Positions 7,265-15,275 of a DNA stretch of 45,773 nucleotides are shown here, one piece after another. Below the pieces are notes generated by a model. The model saw nothing but the letters and a program-made list of their open reading frames with translations. It was not told the DNA's origin and did not search any database. Where the stretch lies: NCBI GenBank assembly GCA_944324235.1, contig CALUVN010000011.1:1-45773 (forward strand). The letters are read 5' to 3'. Origin of the DNA: Candidatus Gastranaerophilales bacterium. GTDB taxonomy: Bacteria > Cyanobacteriota > Vampirovibrionia > Gastranaerophilales > Gastranaerophilaceae. A program made the translations under genes and the position numbers. How positions within the stretch are numbered: the first letter of the stretch is position 1; the number at the start of each line of letters is the position of its first letter.

Positions 7265-8308
7265 ATGTTATTATCAGATTTTGATTATGAACTTCCTGAA
7301 GAATTGATTGCGCAAATGCCGGCGGACAAGCGCGAAAATTCTCGTATGCTAGTTTTAAACTGTGACTCTCATACATTAGAGCATAAACATTTTTATGACA
7401 TTGTAGATTTGATAGAGCCTGATTCACTTCTTGTATTGAATGATACAAAGGTTCTTCCTGCACGTCTTCGCGGGCATAAAGAAACCGGTGCGAATATTGA
7501 AATTTTTCTACTTAAGCAGACTGTCGAAGATTGTTGGGATGTGCTGATTAAACCGTCAAAGCGTGTTAAGCCGGGAACAATTGTCAAAGTTAGCGATGAA
7601 CTTTCTGTAGAAGTTTTGGAAAGATTAGAAGATGACGGCGAGTGGAGTGTAAGGCTTTTATTTGAAGGTGATGTGCTTGATGTTTTACATAGAAACGGAA
7701 ATATCCCACTTCCACCGTATATTGAGAGAAAAATGCAGTCTGATGATTTGAAGAAGTTGGACTTTGAGCGTTATCAGACCGTTTATGCCAGAGATGAGGG
7801 GTCAGTTGCTGCACCGACAGCAGGGCTGCATTTTACTCAGGATATATTGAAAAAACTTGCAGACAAGGGTGTTGAGATTAAATATGTTACCCTGAATGTC
7901 GGGCTTGGTACATTTAGACCGGTAAAGTGCGAAAATGTTCTTGAGCATAAAATGCATTCCGAGGCTTTTGAAATTTCAGAAGATACTGCTTGCGCAGTAA
8001 ACAATGCTAAGCGTGAGGGGCGTAAGATTATAGCTGTCGGTACAACTACTGTTCGAACACTTGAAACCGCTTATCAGCAGTTTGGAGAAGTTAAAGCCTG
8101 CCGCAGCGCGTCTGAGCTTTTTATCTATCCTCCTTATGAGTTCAAAGTGGTTGATAATCTTATTACAAATTTCCACCTGCCAAAGTCTACTCTTTTAATG
8201 TTAGTTAGTGCATTGGCAGGGAAAGAATTTATATTTGAGGCTTACCGCGAAGCAATTGCTCAGAAATACAGATTCTACAGCTATGGCGATTGCATGTATA
8301 TAAGATAA
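7265..8308 (+). CDS. queA: S-adenosylmethionine:tRNA ribosyltransferase-isomerase
   Basis: QueA transfers and rearranges the ribose of SAM onto preQ1 at position 34 of GUN-anticodon tRNAs to give epoxyqueuosine. The 347-residue length is typical. It opens with the family start (LSDFDYELPEELIAQMPA), followed by LVLNDTKVLPARLRG, the core GSVAAPTAGLHFT and the C-terminal NFHLPKSTLLMLVSAL block. It starts immediately after the stop of the small upstream gene. The tRNA-His in this window (GUG anticodon) is one of its expected substrates. Confidence 0.96.
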   Translation: MLLSDFDYELPEELIAQMPADKRENSRMLVLNCDSHTLEHKHFYDIVDLIEPDSLLVLNDTKVLPARLRGHKETGANIEIFLLKQTVEDCWDVLIKPSKRVKPGTIVKVSDELSVEVLERLEDDGEWSVRLLFEGDVLDVLHRNGNIPLPPYIERKMQSDDLKKLDFERYQTVYARDEGSVAAPTAGLHFTQDILKKLADKGVEIKYVTLNVGLGTFRPVKCENVLEHKMHSEAFEISEDTACAVNNAKREGRKIIAVGTTTVRTLETAYQQFGEVKACRSASELFIYPPYEFKVVDNLITNFHLPKSTLLMLVSALAGKEFIFEAYREAIAQKYRFYSYGDCMYIR

Positions 8309-8331
8309 AATTTCCTCAAATTTTCTGAATT

Positions 8332-8847
8332 TTATTTTTTTAATTTTTGGACTAAGTCGTCTACTTTTTGTTTAAGACTTTCGTAGTCTGAATTATTTTC
8401 AATTACGTAGTCCCAGTCTTTTATATCGTCAAGACCGGTTTCTGTAATATCGGTTTCCCCTATAAGCTGACCGCGGCTAGCTCTGGTTTCTCTTGTTGCT
8501 TCCACACGGATTGTAATAGCGCCCGCAGCCTTAAATACTTCATATTCGTGCGGAACTCTGACGTCTGTAACCATTATGTTTCCATCCTGTTTGATAATTT
8601 TTTTCAACCAGTAATCTGCATCCTGTGAGCGCCCCCAGTTGCCGAGGTTAATCAAATCCTGTCGGTAGAGAGGTTTATTTTTTTCTATTTCTTCGTAAGT
8701 TAATCCTTTGTCAGCGCCGTATGTTAACTTTATGATATCGCCCATTGCGCATCTGCGGTAATCCGGCATTTGAGCAAGCATCAATTTGGCAACGGTATCC
8801 TTGCCGGAATATTGTTTGCCTGAAAATATAATAATTTTATCCGCCAT
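8332..8847 (-). CDS. P-loop kinase, dNMP kinase / phosphomevalonate kinase-like
   Basis: This 171-residue kinase has a P-loop GKQYSGKDT at residues 10-18 and a short nucleoside-monophosphate-kinase layout. The C-terminal blocks DVRVPHEYEVFKAAGA, ITIRVEATRETR and DWDYVIENNSDYE resemble animal-type phosphomevalonate kinases and the related phage deoxynucleoside monophosphate kinases. No other mevalonate-pathway gene is in the window, so a nucleotide kinase role is more likely; the substrate is unknown. GGAGGA, embedded in the end of the upstream M49-like gene, precedes the ATG and shows the two are one operon. The 23-base convergent gap to queA holds no clear terminator. Confidence 0.7.
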   Translation of the reverse strand: MADKIIIFSGKQYSGKDTVAKLMLAQMPDYRRCAMGDIIKLTYGADKGLTYEEIEKNKPLYRQDLINLGNWGRSQDADYWLKKIIKQDGNIMVTDVRVPHEYEVFKAAGAITIRVEATRETRASRGQLIGETDITETGLDDIKDWDYVIENNSDYESLKQKVDDLVQKLKK

Positions 8848-8849
8848 AA

Positions 8850-10733
8850 TTATTCCTCCTTCAGAAGTTGTTCTGCAAGTTCAGACTCTGTTCTTCCGTT
8901 AAGAGTTTTATTAATTTTTTGGAGTTTTTGTCCGATAAGTTCCATATTTTCAGTCCATACAAAATTGTCGTTTACGTATTTTTCGGCTTTGTCAAAATCA
9001 CCGTCTATCTGTATTCTGACAATTTCCGATAACATTTCTTTTGCGATAGGAACAACTTTATCAATGTTAACATGGATTTTGCCGTCAGGTGTTATATCAT
9101 AAGCGCCTCTGTCGGCAAAATATTTATTTTGCATAACTGTTCTTACACGGTGAGCCTGACTCATCTCAGGTTTTGATTTTAAGAAGTTGTCAGTGATAGT
9201 CGTTACGATAATCTGTTTTCTTTGTTCTTCCGTGTACATTCCAAGTTCAGTTAACAAATCCACAAACGCCAGAGAACCCATATCAGCTTTGTTTTCTTCT
9301 ATGATATTGCGGTATTTGCCGAGTTTTTCGTTACCTTTTTTAGGTCCGAGTGAGTGGGCATTTTCATGGCCTATTGTGAACCAGTGGTCTGCTTCGTCAA
9401 GATAATACTTGTGCTGGTCTTTGTCTAAAATTGCATCAAGTCTTTCCTGTAGTTTTTTCATATCACTTATAAATCTTATTTGTCTGTGGTAGACGTTACG
9501 TCTGCCTCCGCCTATTGTAAGTGAAAGTTTATCGTCATTAGGAAGATTTTCAGCCAGAGTAATTCCGCCCCTGTAAGCTCCCACATCTCCGGTAACAGCA
9601 ACTAAGTCAACGTCTACCATTGTCTGTTTTGCATCTCCGGTTGTTGAGATGTTTTGTTCGTATTCATCGTTGTACGGCATGTTCTGCGCAAGGGTCGGGA
9701 GATATTTTTTAATTGCCATAAGTGCATCCGTACCTTTTTTATTTACGATTCCAACACGTCCGCCGAGCATATCTTTTGGTATTGGAGAAATTCCCCGTTC
9801 TTCAAGCATCTTACTAAGTTTTTTATTTTCAACTATTGTACCTGTCATTTCATCTTCATAGTTTTCTCGGGTAATCGTAAATTCAAGCGGTGTATCCTGC
9901 AGTGCTGCCCATTGTTTATCTGCGTATGCATCAAGCATAGGATTGGCGATTCTTAAAGCCTGCGCTTGAAGGATTAAGTATTTCGTAAAGTCTTTGTTAG
10001 TTGAATAATTTGCAGCTTTATCAAGTTCGTCTGCCATTAGGGCAAAGTCTTCTTTGAATTTGTCTATATAATCAATTCCGACAAGTTCATCTCCGTTTCT
10101 TTCCACTACAGTGCGTTGGTTAAGAATTTTTTTCACTTCGTCATTTTTGCCTTCTTCTAGCATTTTAATTAAAATTTTATGAAATTCTTCTTTTGTCATA
10201 TCCTCAGGATAAAATCCTTTTCCAGGTAAGTCTTTTTGTCCTTTGGCAAGATGAATTTTTTGAGACATTGTATCAATAGCATTAATGCCTTTTTGTGCAT
10301 CAAAGAGTACTTTAGTCATTTCTGCATCTTTATTGCCTTTTTTTATTTCTTTTTCAAGATAATTTTTAAATTCCAAATTGTGAGGGTTATCAAGCTGCAT
10401 GTTGATATTTTCTAAAATATATGCGGCTTTTACTAAATGTTTTAAAGCTTTTTTATCATCTTCATTAAGCTCCAAATATTCCGGAGCATCGGCTTTTAAC
10501 ATTTTTTTTGTCATCAGATAATCTTTATCCGTACGCTTTTTCAGTTCCTCTGTCGAAAGGTTCAGTCCGTTGCCGCCTTTGAATGTTACGTTATTTATTG
10601 TTGCCATATTATCAAGCTCCCTCATTATTTTTTCATTATTAAAATATTCTGACTTAGTGGTAATTAATTTTTGTTTTTGAGTCGTTATATATTTGTTGTT
10701 TATTTTATTTGTGCTAATCTTATTGATTTCCAT
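8850..10733 (-). CDS. M49-like zinc metallopeptidase (DPP III / NUDT3 C-domain type)
   Basis: This 627-residue protein carries a zinc-peptidase signature: HENAH at residues 456-460 followed by SLGP, and about 20 residues later EENKAD (479-484). The pattern HExxH..GP...EExKAD fits the M49 group (dipeptidyl peptidase III and the peptidase domain fused to some Nudix proteins); classical DPP III has the longer HExxxH. His456, His460 and Glu480 are the expected zinc ligands and Glu457 the catalytic base. The first ~35 residues are Asn/Lys/Thr-rich and probably disordered. No signal peptide or membrane helix is visible, so it is likely cytoplasmic. The start at 10733 is supported by AGGAT seven bases upstream. 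It leads an operon with the small kinase. Activity is inferred from motifs. Confidence 0.7.
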   Translation of the reverse strand: MEINKISTNKINNKYITTQKQKLITTKSEYFNNEKIMRELDNMATINNVTFKGGNGLNLSTEELKKRTDKDYLMTKKMLKADAPEYLELNEDDKKALKHLVKAAYILENINMQLDNPHNLEFKNYLEKEIKKGNKDAEMTKVLFDAQKGINAIDTMSQKIHLAKGQKDLPGKGFYPEDMTKEEFHKILIKMLEEGKNDEVKKILNQRTVVERNGDELVGIDYIDKFKEDFALMADELDKAANYSTNKDFTKYLILQAQALRIANPMLDAYADKQWAALQDTPLEFTITRENYEDEMTGTIVENKKLSKMLEERGISPIPKDMLGGRVGIVNKKGTDALMAIKKYLPTLAQNMPYNDEYEQNISTTGDAKQTMVDVDLVAVTGDVGAYRGGITLAENLPNDDKLSLTIGGGRRNVYHRQIRFISDMKKLQERLDAILDKDQHKYYLDEADHWFTIGHENAHSLGPKKGNEKLGKYRNIIEENKADMGSLAFVDLLTELGMYTEEQRKQIIVTTITDNFLKSKPEMSQAHRVRTVMQNKYFADRGAYDITPDGKIHVNIDKVVPIAKEMLSEIVRIQIDGDFDKAEKYVNDNFVWTENMELIGQKLQKINKTLNGRTESELAEQLLKEE

Positions 10734-10785
10734 AAATATATCCTATTATCCCAATTATAGCAGTTTTTCTTTGTAAATCAATATT

Positions 10786-11256
10786 TTATTTATGGTATGT
10801 TTCACCTTTGATAATTTTGAATGCCCGGTATATTTGTTCTACAAGTATCAGTCTTGCAAACTGGTGCAGAAATGTCATCTTTGATATACTCATTTTCAGA
10901 TTTGCTCTTGCTGAAACAGATTTTCCTATTCCGCATGATGAACCTATAACAAATACTATTTCACTCACTCCGTCGTTTGTCAGGGCTTCGATTTTTTGAG
11001 CAAATTCTTCTGATGAAAATTGTTTTCCGTTAATTTCCAGTGTTATAACGAAAGACTGTGGCTTAATTAATGCCAGAATTTTTTCGCCTTCCTGTTCAAG
11101 TACTTTTTCGGTAAGATTTTCATCCTTAATCTCTATTGGCATTAACTCTATAATTTCTAATGATGCATACGGGGTAAGCCGTTTTAGAAATTCATCTATG
11201 CCGTCTTTAAGAAATTTTTCTTTAATTTTTCCGAGTGCAATTATTTTAATTTTCAT
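10786..11256 (-). CDS. rlmH: 23S rRNA (pseudouridine1915-N3)-methyltransferase
   Basis: RlmH, a small SPOUT enzyme, methylates pseudouridine 1915 in helix 69 of 23S rRNA, acting on assembled 70S ribosomes. The C-terminal knot sequence is clear: FVIGSSCGIGK (SAM loop; other RlmH proteins usually have GG where this has SS), MSISKMTFLHQFARLILVEQIYRA and the final GETYHK. From the ATG at 11256 the product is 156 residues, the usual RlmH length; a longer frame from 11295 would add 13 unlikely residues. Its start overlaps the end of the MscS-like gene by 11 bases. Confidence 0.94.
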   Translation of the reverse strand: MKIKIIALGKIKEKFLKDGIDEFLKRLTPYASLEIIELMPIEIKDENLTEKVLEQEGEKILALIKPQSFVITLEINGKQFSSEEFAQKIEALTNDGVSEIVFVIGSSCGIGKSVSARANLKMSISKMTFLHQFARLILVEQIYRAFKIIKGETYHK

Positions 11257-12106
11257 TACTGCTTGCAATATACAGACTTCTTGAAGGGAATGCAAATTCT
11301 ATTCCTTCTTCACGGAATCGTTTTATGGCTTCAAATAAAATTTGTTCTTTTACTTTTCTGAATTTTGTCAGATTATTTGTTTTGACATAAGCTATCATTC
11401 TTATGTTTATTGAGCTTTCAGCAAGTGAATCAATGATTACAAGATAATCATTATAAATTTCACTGTGTTTTTCCGCAATTTCTTCAAGAATTTCTCGTGC
11501 ACGTTGGATTTTTTCATTACTCATATCGTAAGTAATCCCGAAGGTTTCATCAAACATGCGTTTATGAGCCATTGAAATATTGTATATGTTAGCGCCTGAT
11601 ACAGAGCTGTTAGGAATTACGCATAAAAAATTATCAAGAGTACGAAGTTTTGTCGAACGAAGGTTTATGTCTTCAACAGTACCTTCAATGTCTCCTATTT
11701 TGATGTAATCTCCTATTTTATAAACTCTGTCAGACAGTATTGCAAAAGTTCCGAATACATTTGCAATAGTAGCATTTGCAGCAAAACCTACTGCCAAACC
11801 TGTGATACCGAATCCTGTTATCAGTGAGGCTACCGAGTAACCGTTACTTTGCAAAAATGCAGCAATTATTAGAAATACAATGATAAATTTTAATGTACGG
11901 GTTAATATCGGCAAAAATTGTATCAGAGGTGAATCTTTGTGCTTTTCAATTAATTTGTTTTTAGTTCTGTATTCAAATATATTAACCATTTTGAATAAAA
12001 TCATAATGACAAATATATTTATTACAGCTTCTATTAATAAATCAAAATGCATAGATTTAAGAATTTTATTTATTTGTTCAGCATACTCTAAAATTTCGTT
12101 TATCAT
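11246..12106 (-). CDS. MscS-family mechanosensitive ion channel
   Basis: This 286-residue inner-membrane channel opens on membrane tension and releases solutes during hypo-osmotic shock. Three membrane helices occupy about residues 20-130. The pore-lining third helix is rich in Gly and Ala as expected (LITGFGITGLAVGFAANATIANVFG). The beta domain follows (DYIKIGDIEGTVEDINLRSTKL) with the conserved IPNSSV turn, then the C-terminal alpha/beta domain. The length equals E. coli MscS (286). It lies 41 bases downstream of tRNA-Gly on the same strand and may share its transcript. rlmH starts inside its last codons. Confidence 0.92.
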   Translation of the reverse strand: MINEILEYAEQINKILKSMHFDLLIEAVINIFVIMILFKMVNIFEYRTKNKLIEKHKDSPLIQFLPILTRTLKFIIVFLIIAAFLQSNGYSVASLITGFGITGLAVGFAANATIANVFGTFAILSDRVYKIGDYIKIGDIEGTVEDINLRSTKLRTLDNFLCVIPNSSVSGANIYNISMAHKRMFDETFGITYDMSNEKIQRAREILEEIAEKHSEIYNDYLVIIDSLAESSINIRMIAYVKTNNLTKFRKVKEQILFEAIKRFREEGIEFAFPSRSLYIASSNEN

Positions 12107-12147
12107 GATATCCCTAATTTGTAAATCCGGTTATTATGTATTAAAAA

Positions 12148-12220
12148 AGCGGAAGACGAGGTTCGAACTCGCAACAACCTGCTTGGAAGGCAGGGACTCT
12201 GCCAATTGAGTTACTTCCGC
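12148..12220 (-). tRNA. tRNA-Gly (anticodon UCC)
   Basis: Read on the minus strand, GCGGAAG (12220-12214) pairs with CTTCCGC (12155-12149). The anticodon arm CTGCC-TTCCAAG-CAG gives anticodon TCC, and the T-loop GTTCGAACC is standard. The discriminator base is U. CCA is not encoded: the next three bases are TTT. The other two tRNA genes in this window do encode CCA. Confidence 0.95.
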
Positions 12221-12245
12221 ATGAAGTTTATTCTTCTGTGTCTAT

Positions 12246-12274
12246 AATCTACCTTAAAAACAGATTTTTTGCAA
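12246..12274 (-). promoter_or_regulatory. Probable promoter of tRNA-Gly
   Basis: On the minus strand TTGCAA (12274-12269), a 17-base spacer and TAGATT (12251-12246) lie about 26 bases before the mature tRNA. It may also serve mscS and rlmH downstream. Confidence 0.5.
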
Positions 12275-12395
12275 GTGTTTTTTTTTATTAATATAGCTAG
12301 CTCTAAAGTATTAGTACATTTTTGTTAAATATTTTTTTCTAAGTTTATTCTGTCGAGTGGTGAAATTTGCTGATAAAAAGTTTATTATATATATG

Positions 12396-12562
12396 TAAGC
12401 TCACTAGGTCCAGACACTTTTTCGGGGTTGCGACAAGAGATTTCTTTGAGCCGGTTTGGTTGAAAACCTGTGGGCTTATATCTTAAAAGTATACTATGTA
12501 CTATTTTTATAAACATTAAAACCGTTTGAAGATAGGCTTGCAAGAAATTGCAGGTCTTTTTT
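12396..12562 (+). ncRNA. Candidate structured RNA (independent sRNA or ppiC leader)
   Basis: This lies in the ~400-base gap between tRNA-Gly and the PpiC-like gene. TAAGCTCAC (12396-12404) pairs with GTGGGCTTA (12470-12478) with one G-U. Inside it, AGGT (12406-12409) pairs with ACCT (12466-12469) and CCAGAC (12410-12415) with GTTTGG (12454-12459). The result is a long rod-like hairpin. After an A/T-rich linker comes a strong terminator (12534-12562). A weak promoter, TTGCTG (12367-12372), 17 bases, TATATG (12390-12395), would start transcription near 12402 or just upstream, so the exact 5' end is uncertain. The ~165-nt size recalls 6S RNA, but no SRP, tmRNA, RNase P or known riboswitch core was recognised. 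The 12275-12366 part shows nothing else. Confidence 0.5.
12534..12562 (+). terminator. Strong terminator 57 bases before the ppiC-like gene
   Basis: AGGCTTGCAA (12534-12543) and TTGCAGGTCT (12548-12557) form a 10-bp stem with two G-U pairs around a GAAA tetraloop, followed by a T run to 12562. It either ends the upstream candidate RNA or acts as an attenuator in the leader of the downstream gene. Confidence 0.85.
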
Positions 12563-12618
12563 ATTTGTTTTATTTCTGTTATTATTGTGAATGTAGAAAG
12601 AAAAAGGAGTTTTAAAAT

Positions 12619-12900
12619 ATGACAACTGAAGTAAGAGCAAGTCACATTCTTGTTAAAACCGAGCAGGAAGCAAAAGATTTATATGATGAAATTAAAAACG
12701 GTAAAGCATTCGCTGATGTTGCCGCTGAAGTTTCTCTTTGTCCTTCCGGAGCAGTGGGTGGAGATTTAGGTTACTTTGGCAGAGGCATGATGGTTAAACC
12801 TTTTGAAGATGCAGCTTTTAATATGGAAGTTGGCGAAGTTTCTCAGCCTGTGCAGACTCAATTCGGATGGCATTTGATTTATTTAACCGATAAGAAATAG
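12619..12900 (+). CDS. Parvulin-type peptidyl-prolyl isomerase (PpiC-like)
   Basis: This 93-residue protein is a single stand-alone parvulin domain that speeds cis-trans isomerisation of prolyl bonds. Family landmarks are the opening RASHILVKTE with the active-site His, FADVAAEVSLCPSG, the GGDLGYFGRGMMVKPFEDAAF block and the final FGWHLIYLTDKK. There is no signal peptide, so it works in the cytoplasm, like E. coli PpiC (also 93 residues). AAGGAG lies at good spacing before the ATG. The next gene begins four bases after its stop. A terminator-like hairpin sits in its leader. Confidence 0.93.
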   Translation: MTTEVRASHILVKTEQEAKDLYDEIKNGKAFADVAAEVSLCPSGAVGGDLGYFGRGMMVKPFEDAAFNMEVGEVSQPVQTQFGWHLIYLTDKK

Positions 12901-12904
12901 TTTT

Positions 12905-14515
12905 ATGACAGCACTTGACTTAGTTAGAAATTATTTAAAGCAATCTGAAGTTGATTATCTGCTTGTGAATTCGACAAATAAATTTCTTGTGGAATACAAC
13001 ACTTTGGATGCAAATTCACGATATAAACTCACGGGCTTTTCCGGTTCTACCGGAGATGCTCTTGTGAGTGCTGATGAATGTATGCTTTTTGTTGACGGCA
13101 GATATCATATTCAGGCTGATTTGGAGGTCGATCGGGAATGTGTTGAAGTTGTTAAGCTTCAAACCGGGGATACTTTTTTAAATAAAATTGTTGAGAGAAT
13201 TCCTGAAAATTCCGTGCTCGGAATTTTTTCCGAAAAGAATTCCATGCTCCGTGTTGAATCTTTAATGAAAGCACTGGAAAAGAAAAATTCTAAAGTGCGT
13301 ATTCTCGATGATGACCCGCTTGATGATGAAATTCAATCAGCTGAACGTGTTGTTGAATCTGTGCCGGTCGAACTTGCAGGATTTAGTGCTTTTGAAAAAT
13401 TTGAAAGAATTTCTTCTATACTTGAAGATAATCAGGCATTTTTCATTACAAATCTTGAGGAGGTTTCTTATCTTTGCAATCTCCGCTCTTATTCCGTACC
13501 TTTTGCTTCGCAAATTTACGGCAAAGTTCTTGTATTGAAAGACAGAGCCGTATTATTCACCGATGAACAAATCGAAAATTTTGATGCTTTCGATGTTAAA
13601 AAATATGCGGAATTTGAAAATTATATTTCCGGATTAGCAGAAATAAAAATTTTTGTTGATAAATCTTCTTTGAATGCACATGATTACTTTGTAATGGCTG
13701 ATAAATGCGAATTTATTCAAAACAGCCCTGTCAAATTGATGAAATCTGTTAAAACAAATGCAGAAATTAATCATTATAAAAAAGCTTTTGAGGCAACAGA
13801 CAAAACTATGTTTGCAATAAGAGAATTTATTGAAAATAATGATAATATTTCTGAATTTGATATAGCACAAAAGCTTGAAGAAGAATTTTACAGATTTGGT
13901 GCAAAAGGTTTGAGTTTCAAACCGATTGTAGCAAAGGATAGAAATTCTGCTCTTGCGCATTATTCAAAATCTTCAAAAGACGAAATTTTATCGGACGGAA
14001 GTCTTGTTTTGATTGACTGCGGTGCTTATTATGAAGGCGGACTTGCGACTGATATTACCCGCGTATTTGTTAAAGGTGAACCGTCACAGCTTCAAAAACA
14101 GGTTTATACGACTGTGTTAAAAATGTTTTTGAATTCATATAATTTCTATGCTGAAAAAATAGCCGGTTATGATGTGGATAATCTCGCAAGAGAAATTTAT
14201 TCGCAAAATAATATAGACGGATTTGTTTTTAATCACGGGCTCGGGCATGGTATAGGTGTTAGTGTTCACGAGATGCCGCCGAACTTGAGTAAAAACGAAA
14301 TTGCAAAAGGTGTTATTCAAAATAACATGTGCTTTACTATTGAACCCGGTTTGTATAATGAAAAGCATTTCGGTGTAAGATTGGAAAATTCATGCTGCCT
14401 CGCAGGCGGCAAAATTACATCGTTTGTCAAAATGTGTTATGAGAAAAAGCTTATTGATTTTTCAATGTTATCGGAAGTTGAAAAACAGTGGCTTGCCAAT
14501 TTTGAGGTTTTATAG
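12905..14515 (+). CDS. M24B Xaa-Pro aminopeptidase (three-domain type)
   Basis: This metallopeptidase removes an N-terminal residue preceding proline. At 536 residues it has the long layout: two creatinase-like N-terminal domains (about 1-150 and 150-305) and a C-terminal pita-bread catalytic domain. The five metal ligands are visible: Asp371 (LIDCGAYY), Asp383 (TDITRVF), His448 (GLGHGIG), Glu480 (TIEPGLY) and Glu494 (VRLENSC). FSGSTGDALVS and FVDGRYHIQ near the N-terminus are typical of this class. There is no signal peptide. The start at 12905 lacks a clear Shine-Dalgarno site and probably depends on coupling to ppiC. Confidence 0.92.
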   Translation: MTALDLVRNYLKQSEVDYLLVNSTNKFLVEYNTLDANSRYKLTGFSGSTGDALVSADECMLFVDGRYHIQADLEVDRECVEVVKLQTGDTFLNKIVERIPENSVLGIFSEKNSMLRVESLMKALEKKNSKVRILDDDPLDDEIQSAERVVESVPVELAGFSAFEKFERISSILEDNQAFFITNLEEVSYLCNLRSYSVPFASQIYGKVLVLKDRAVLFTDEQIENFDAFDVKKYAEFENYISGLAEIKIFVDKSSLNAHDYFVMADKCEFIQNSPVKLMKSVKTNAEINHYKKAFEATDKTMFAIREFIENNDNISEFDIAQKLEEEFYRFGAKGLSFKPIVAKDRNSALAHYSKSSKDEILSDGSLVLIDCGAYYEGGLATDITRVFVKGEPSQLQKQVYTTVLKMFLNSYNFYAEKIAGYDVDNLAREIYSQNNIDGFVFNHGLGHGIGVSVHEMPPNLSKNEIAKGVIQNNMCFTIEPGLYNEKHFGVRLENSCCLAGGKITSFVKMCYEKKLIDFSMLSEVEKQWLANFEVL

Positions 14516-15268
14516 ATGAACGAAATCACAAGTGTTAATAACGAACTTGTAAAAAATACGGCAAAGCTTCATCAGAAAAAATTCCGCGATGAATCAGGTG
14601 ATTTTCTGCTTGAAGGTGAAAAACCCGTAAGAGAAGCTTTGAGTTTTGGAATTAATATTAAGTATGCGTTTGTACTTAAAGAAAAAGCCCAAAATTATTC
14701 ATTTTTAGGTGATAAGGTTATTTGTGTAAACACGGCCGTTTTGAGTAAAATTTCAACAACGGATTCACCGCCTGATATTGTTGCAGTTGGTGTTAAGAAG
14801 AATTTTTCAGTCAATGATTTGAAAGGTGCTAAGAAAGTTGTTCTTCTTGAAAATATCCGTGATTTAGGTAATCTTGGCACTATTCTCAGGACTTCGGTTG
14901 CCTTCGGTGCTGATGCTGTTGTTTTATACGGAGATTCCGCTGATGTGTATAACCCTAAGTGTGTCCGTTCTGCGGTTGGAAATTTATGGAAAATTCCTGT
15001 TGTTTCTATTAAAGATTTTTCAATTTTAAAAGAATTATTTACAGATTTTCAACGGGTCGCAACTTTGCCGCGAGCAGAAAATTATTTGAAAAATTTTCAG
15101 GCTGAAGAAAAAATCCTTGTTATGTTCGGCTCGGAAGCTGACGGTTTGAGTGAAGAACTTATAAACTTTTCGACCGCAGCGGTTAAAATAGAAATGGCAT
15201 CTTCCGTTGAATCTTTAAATTTGAGCGTTTCGTGCGCGGTTGTTCTCTATAAAATGTTTATAGTATAA
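14516..15268 (+). CDS. SpoU/TrmH-family RNA 2'-O-methyltransferase
   Basis: This 250-residue SPOUT methylase transfers a methyl group from SAM to a ribose 2'-hydroxyl in rRNA or tRNA. The three knot motifs are clear: ENIRDLGNLGTILRT, MFGSEADGLSEEL and IEMASSVESLNLSVSCAVVLY. The N-terminal substrate-binding domain includes KFRDESGDFLLEGEKPVREAL, as in RlmB/TsnR-type rRNA enzymes. The target nucleotide cannot be told from sequence. The ATG directly follows the TAG of the aminopeptidase gene, so the two are coupled. dnaA follows after seven bases. Confidence 0.9.
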   Translation: MNEITSVNNELVKNTAKLHQKKFRDESGDFLLEGEKPVREALSFGINIKYAFVLKEKAQNYSFLGDKVICVNTAVLSKISTTDSPPDIVAVGVKKNFSVNDLKGAKKVVLLENIRDLGNLGTILRTSVAFGADAVVLYGDSADVYNPKCVRSAVGNLWKIPVVSIKDFSILKELFTDFQRVATLPRAENYLKNFQAEEKILVMFGSEADGLSEELINFSTAAVKIEMASSVESLNLSVSCAVVLYKMFIV

Positions 15269-15275
15269 TTTTTTT

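Noticed and set aside
8332-8847. Evidence for a mevalonate pathway
   Set aside because: One phosphomevalonate kinase-like protein alone, with no other pathway gene, is more simply a nucleotide kinase.
10786-11295. Longer RlmH start at 11295
   Set aside because: The extra 13 residues overlap mscS and are not part of the family; the ATG at 11256 gives the usual 156 residues.
11880-12209. Plus-strand ORF of 109 codons
   Set aside because: It runs antisense through the 5' part of the mscS gene and tRNA-Gly; a shadow frame.
12396-12480. SRP RNA, RNase P RNA or tmRNA
   Set aside because: The SRP GGAA-tetraloop core, the RNase P conserved core and the tmRNA ends are all absent by eye; 6S RNA remains untested.
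12385-12645. Minus-strand ORF of 86 codons across the 12.4-12.6 kb gap
   Set aside because: It runs antisense to the candidate RNA, its terminator and the ppiC ribosome site, and the sequence is low-complexity in character.
14173-14181. DnaA box TGTGGATAA near dnaA as part of oriC
   Set aside because: It is a single copy inside the M24 peptidase coding sequence with no other boxes or AT-rich unwinding region around it.
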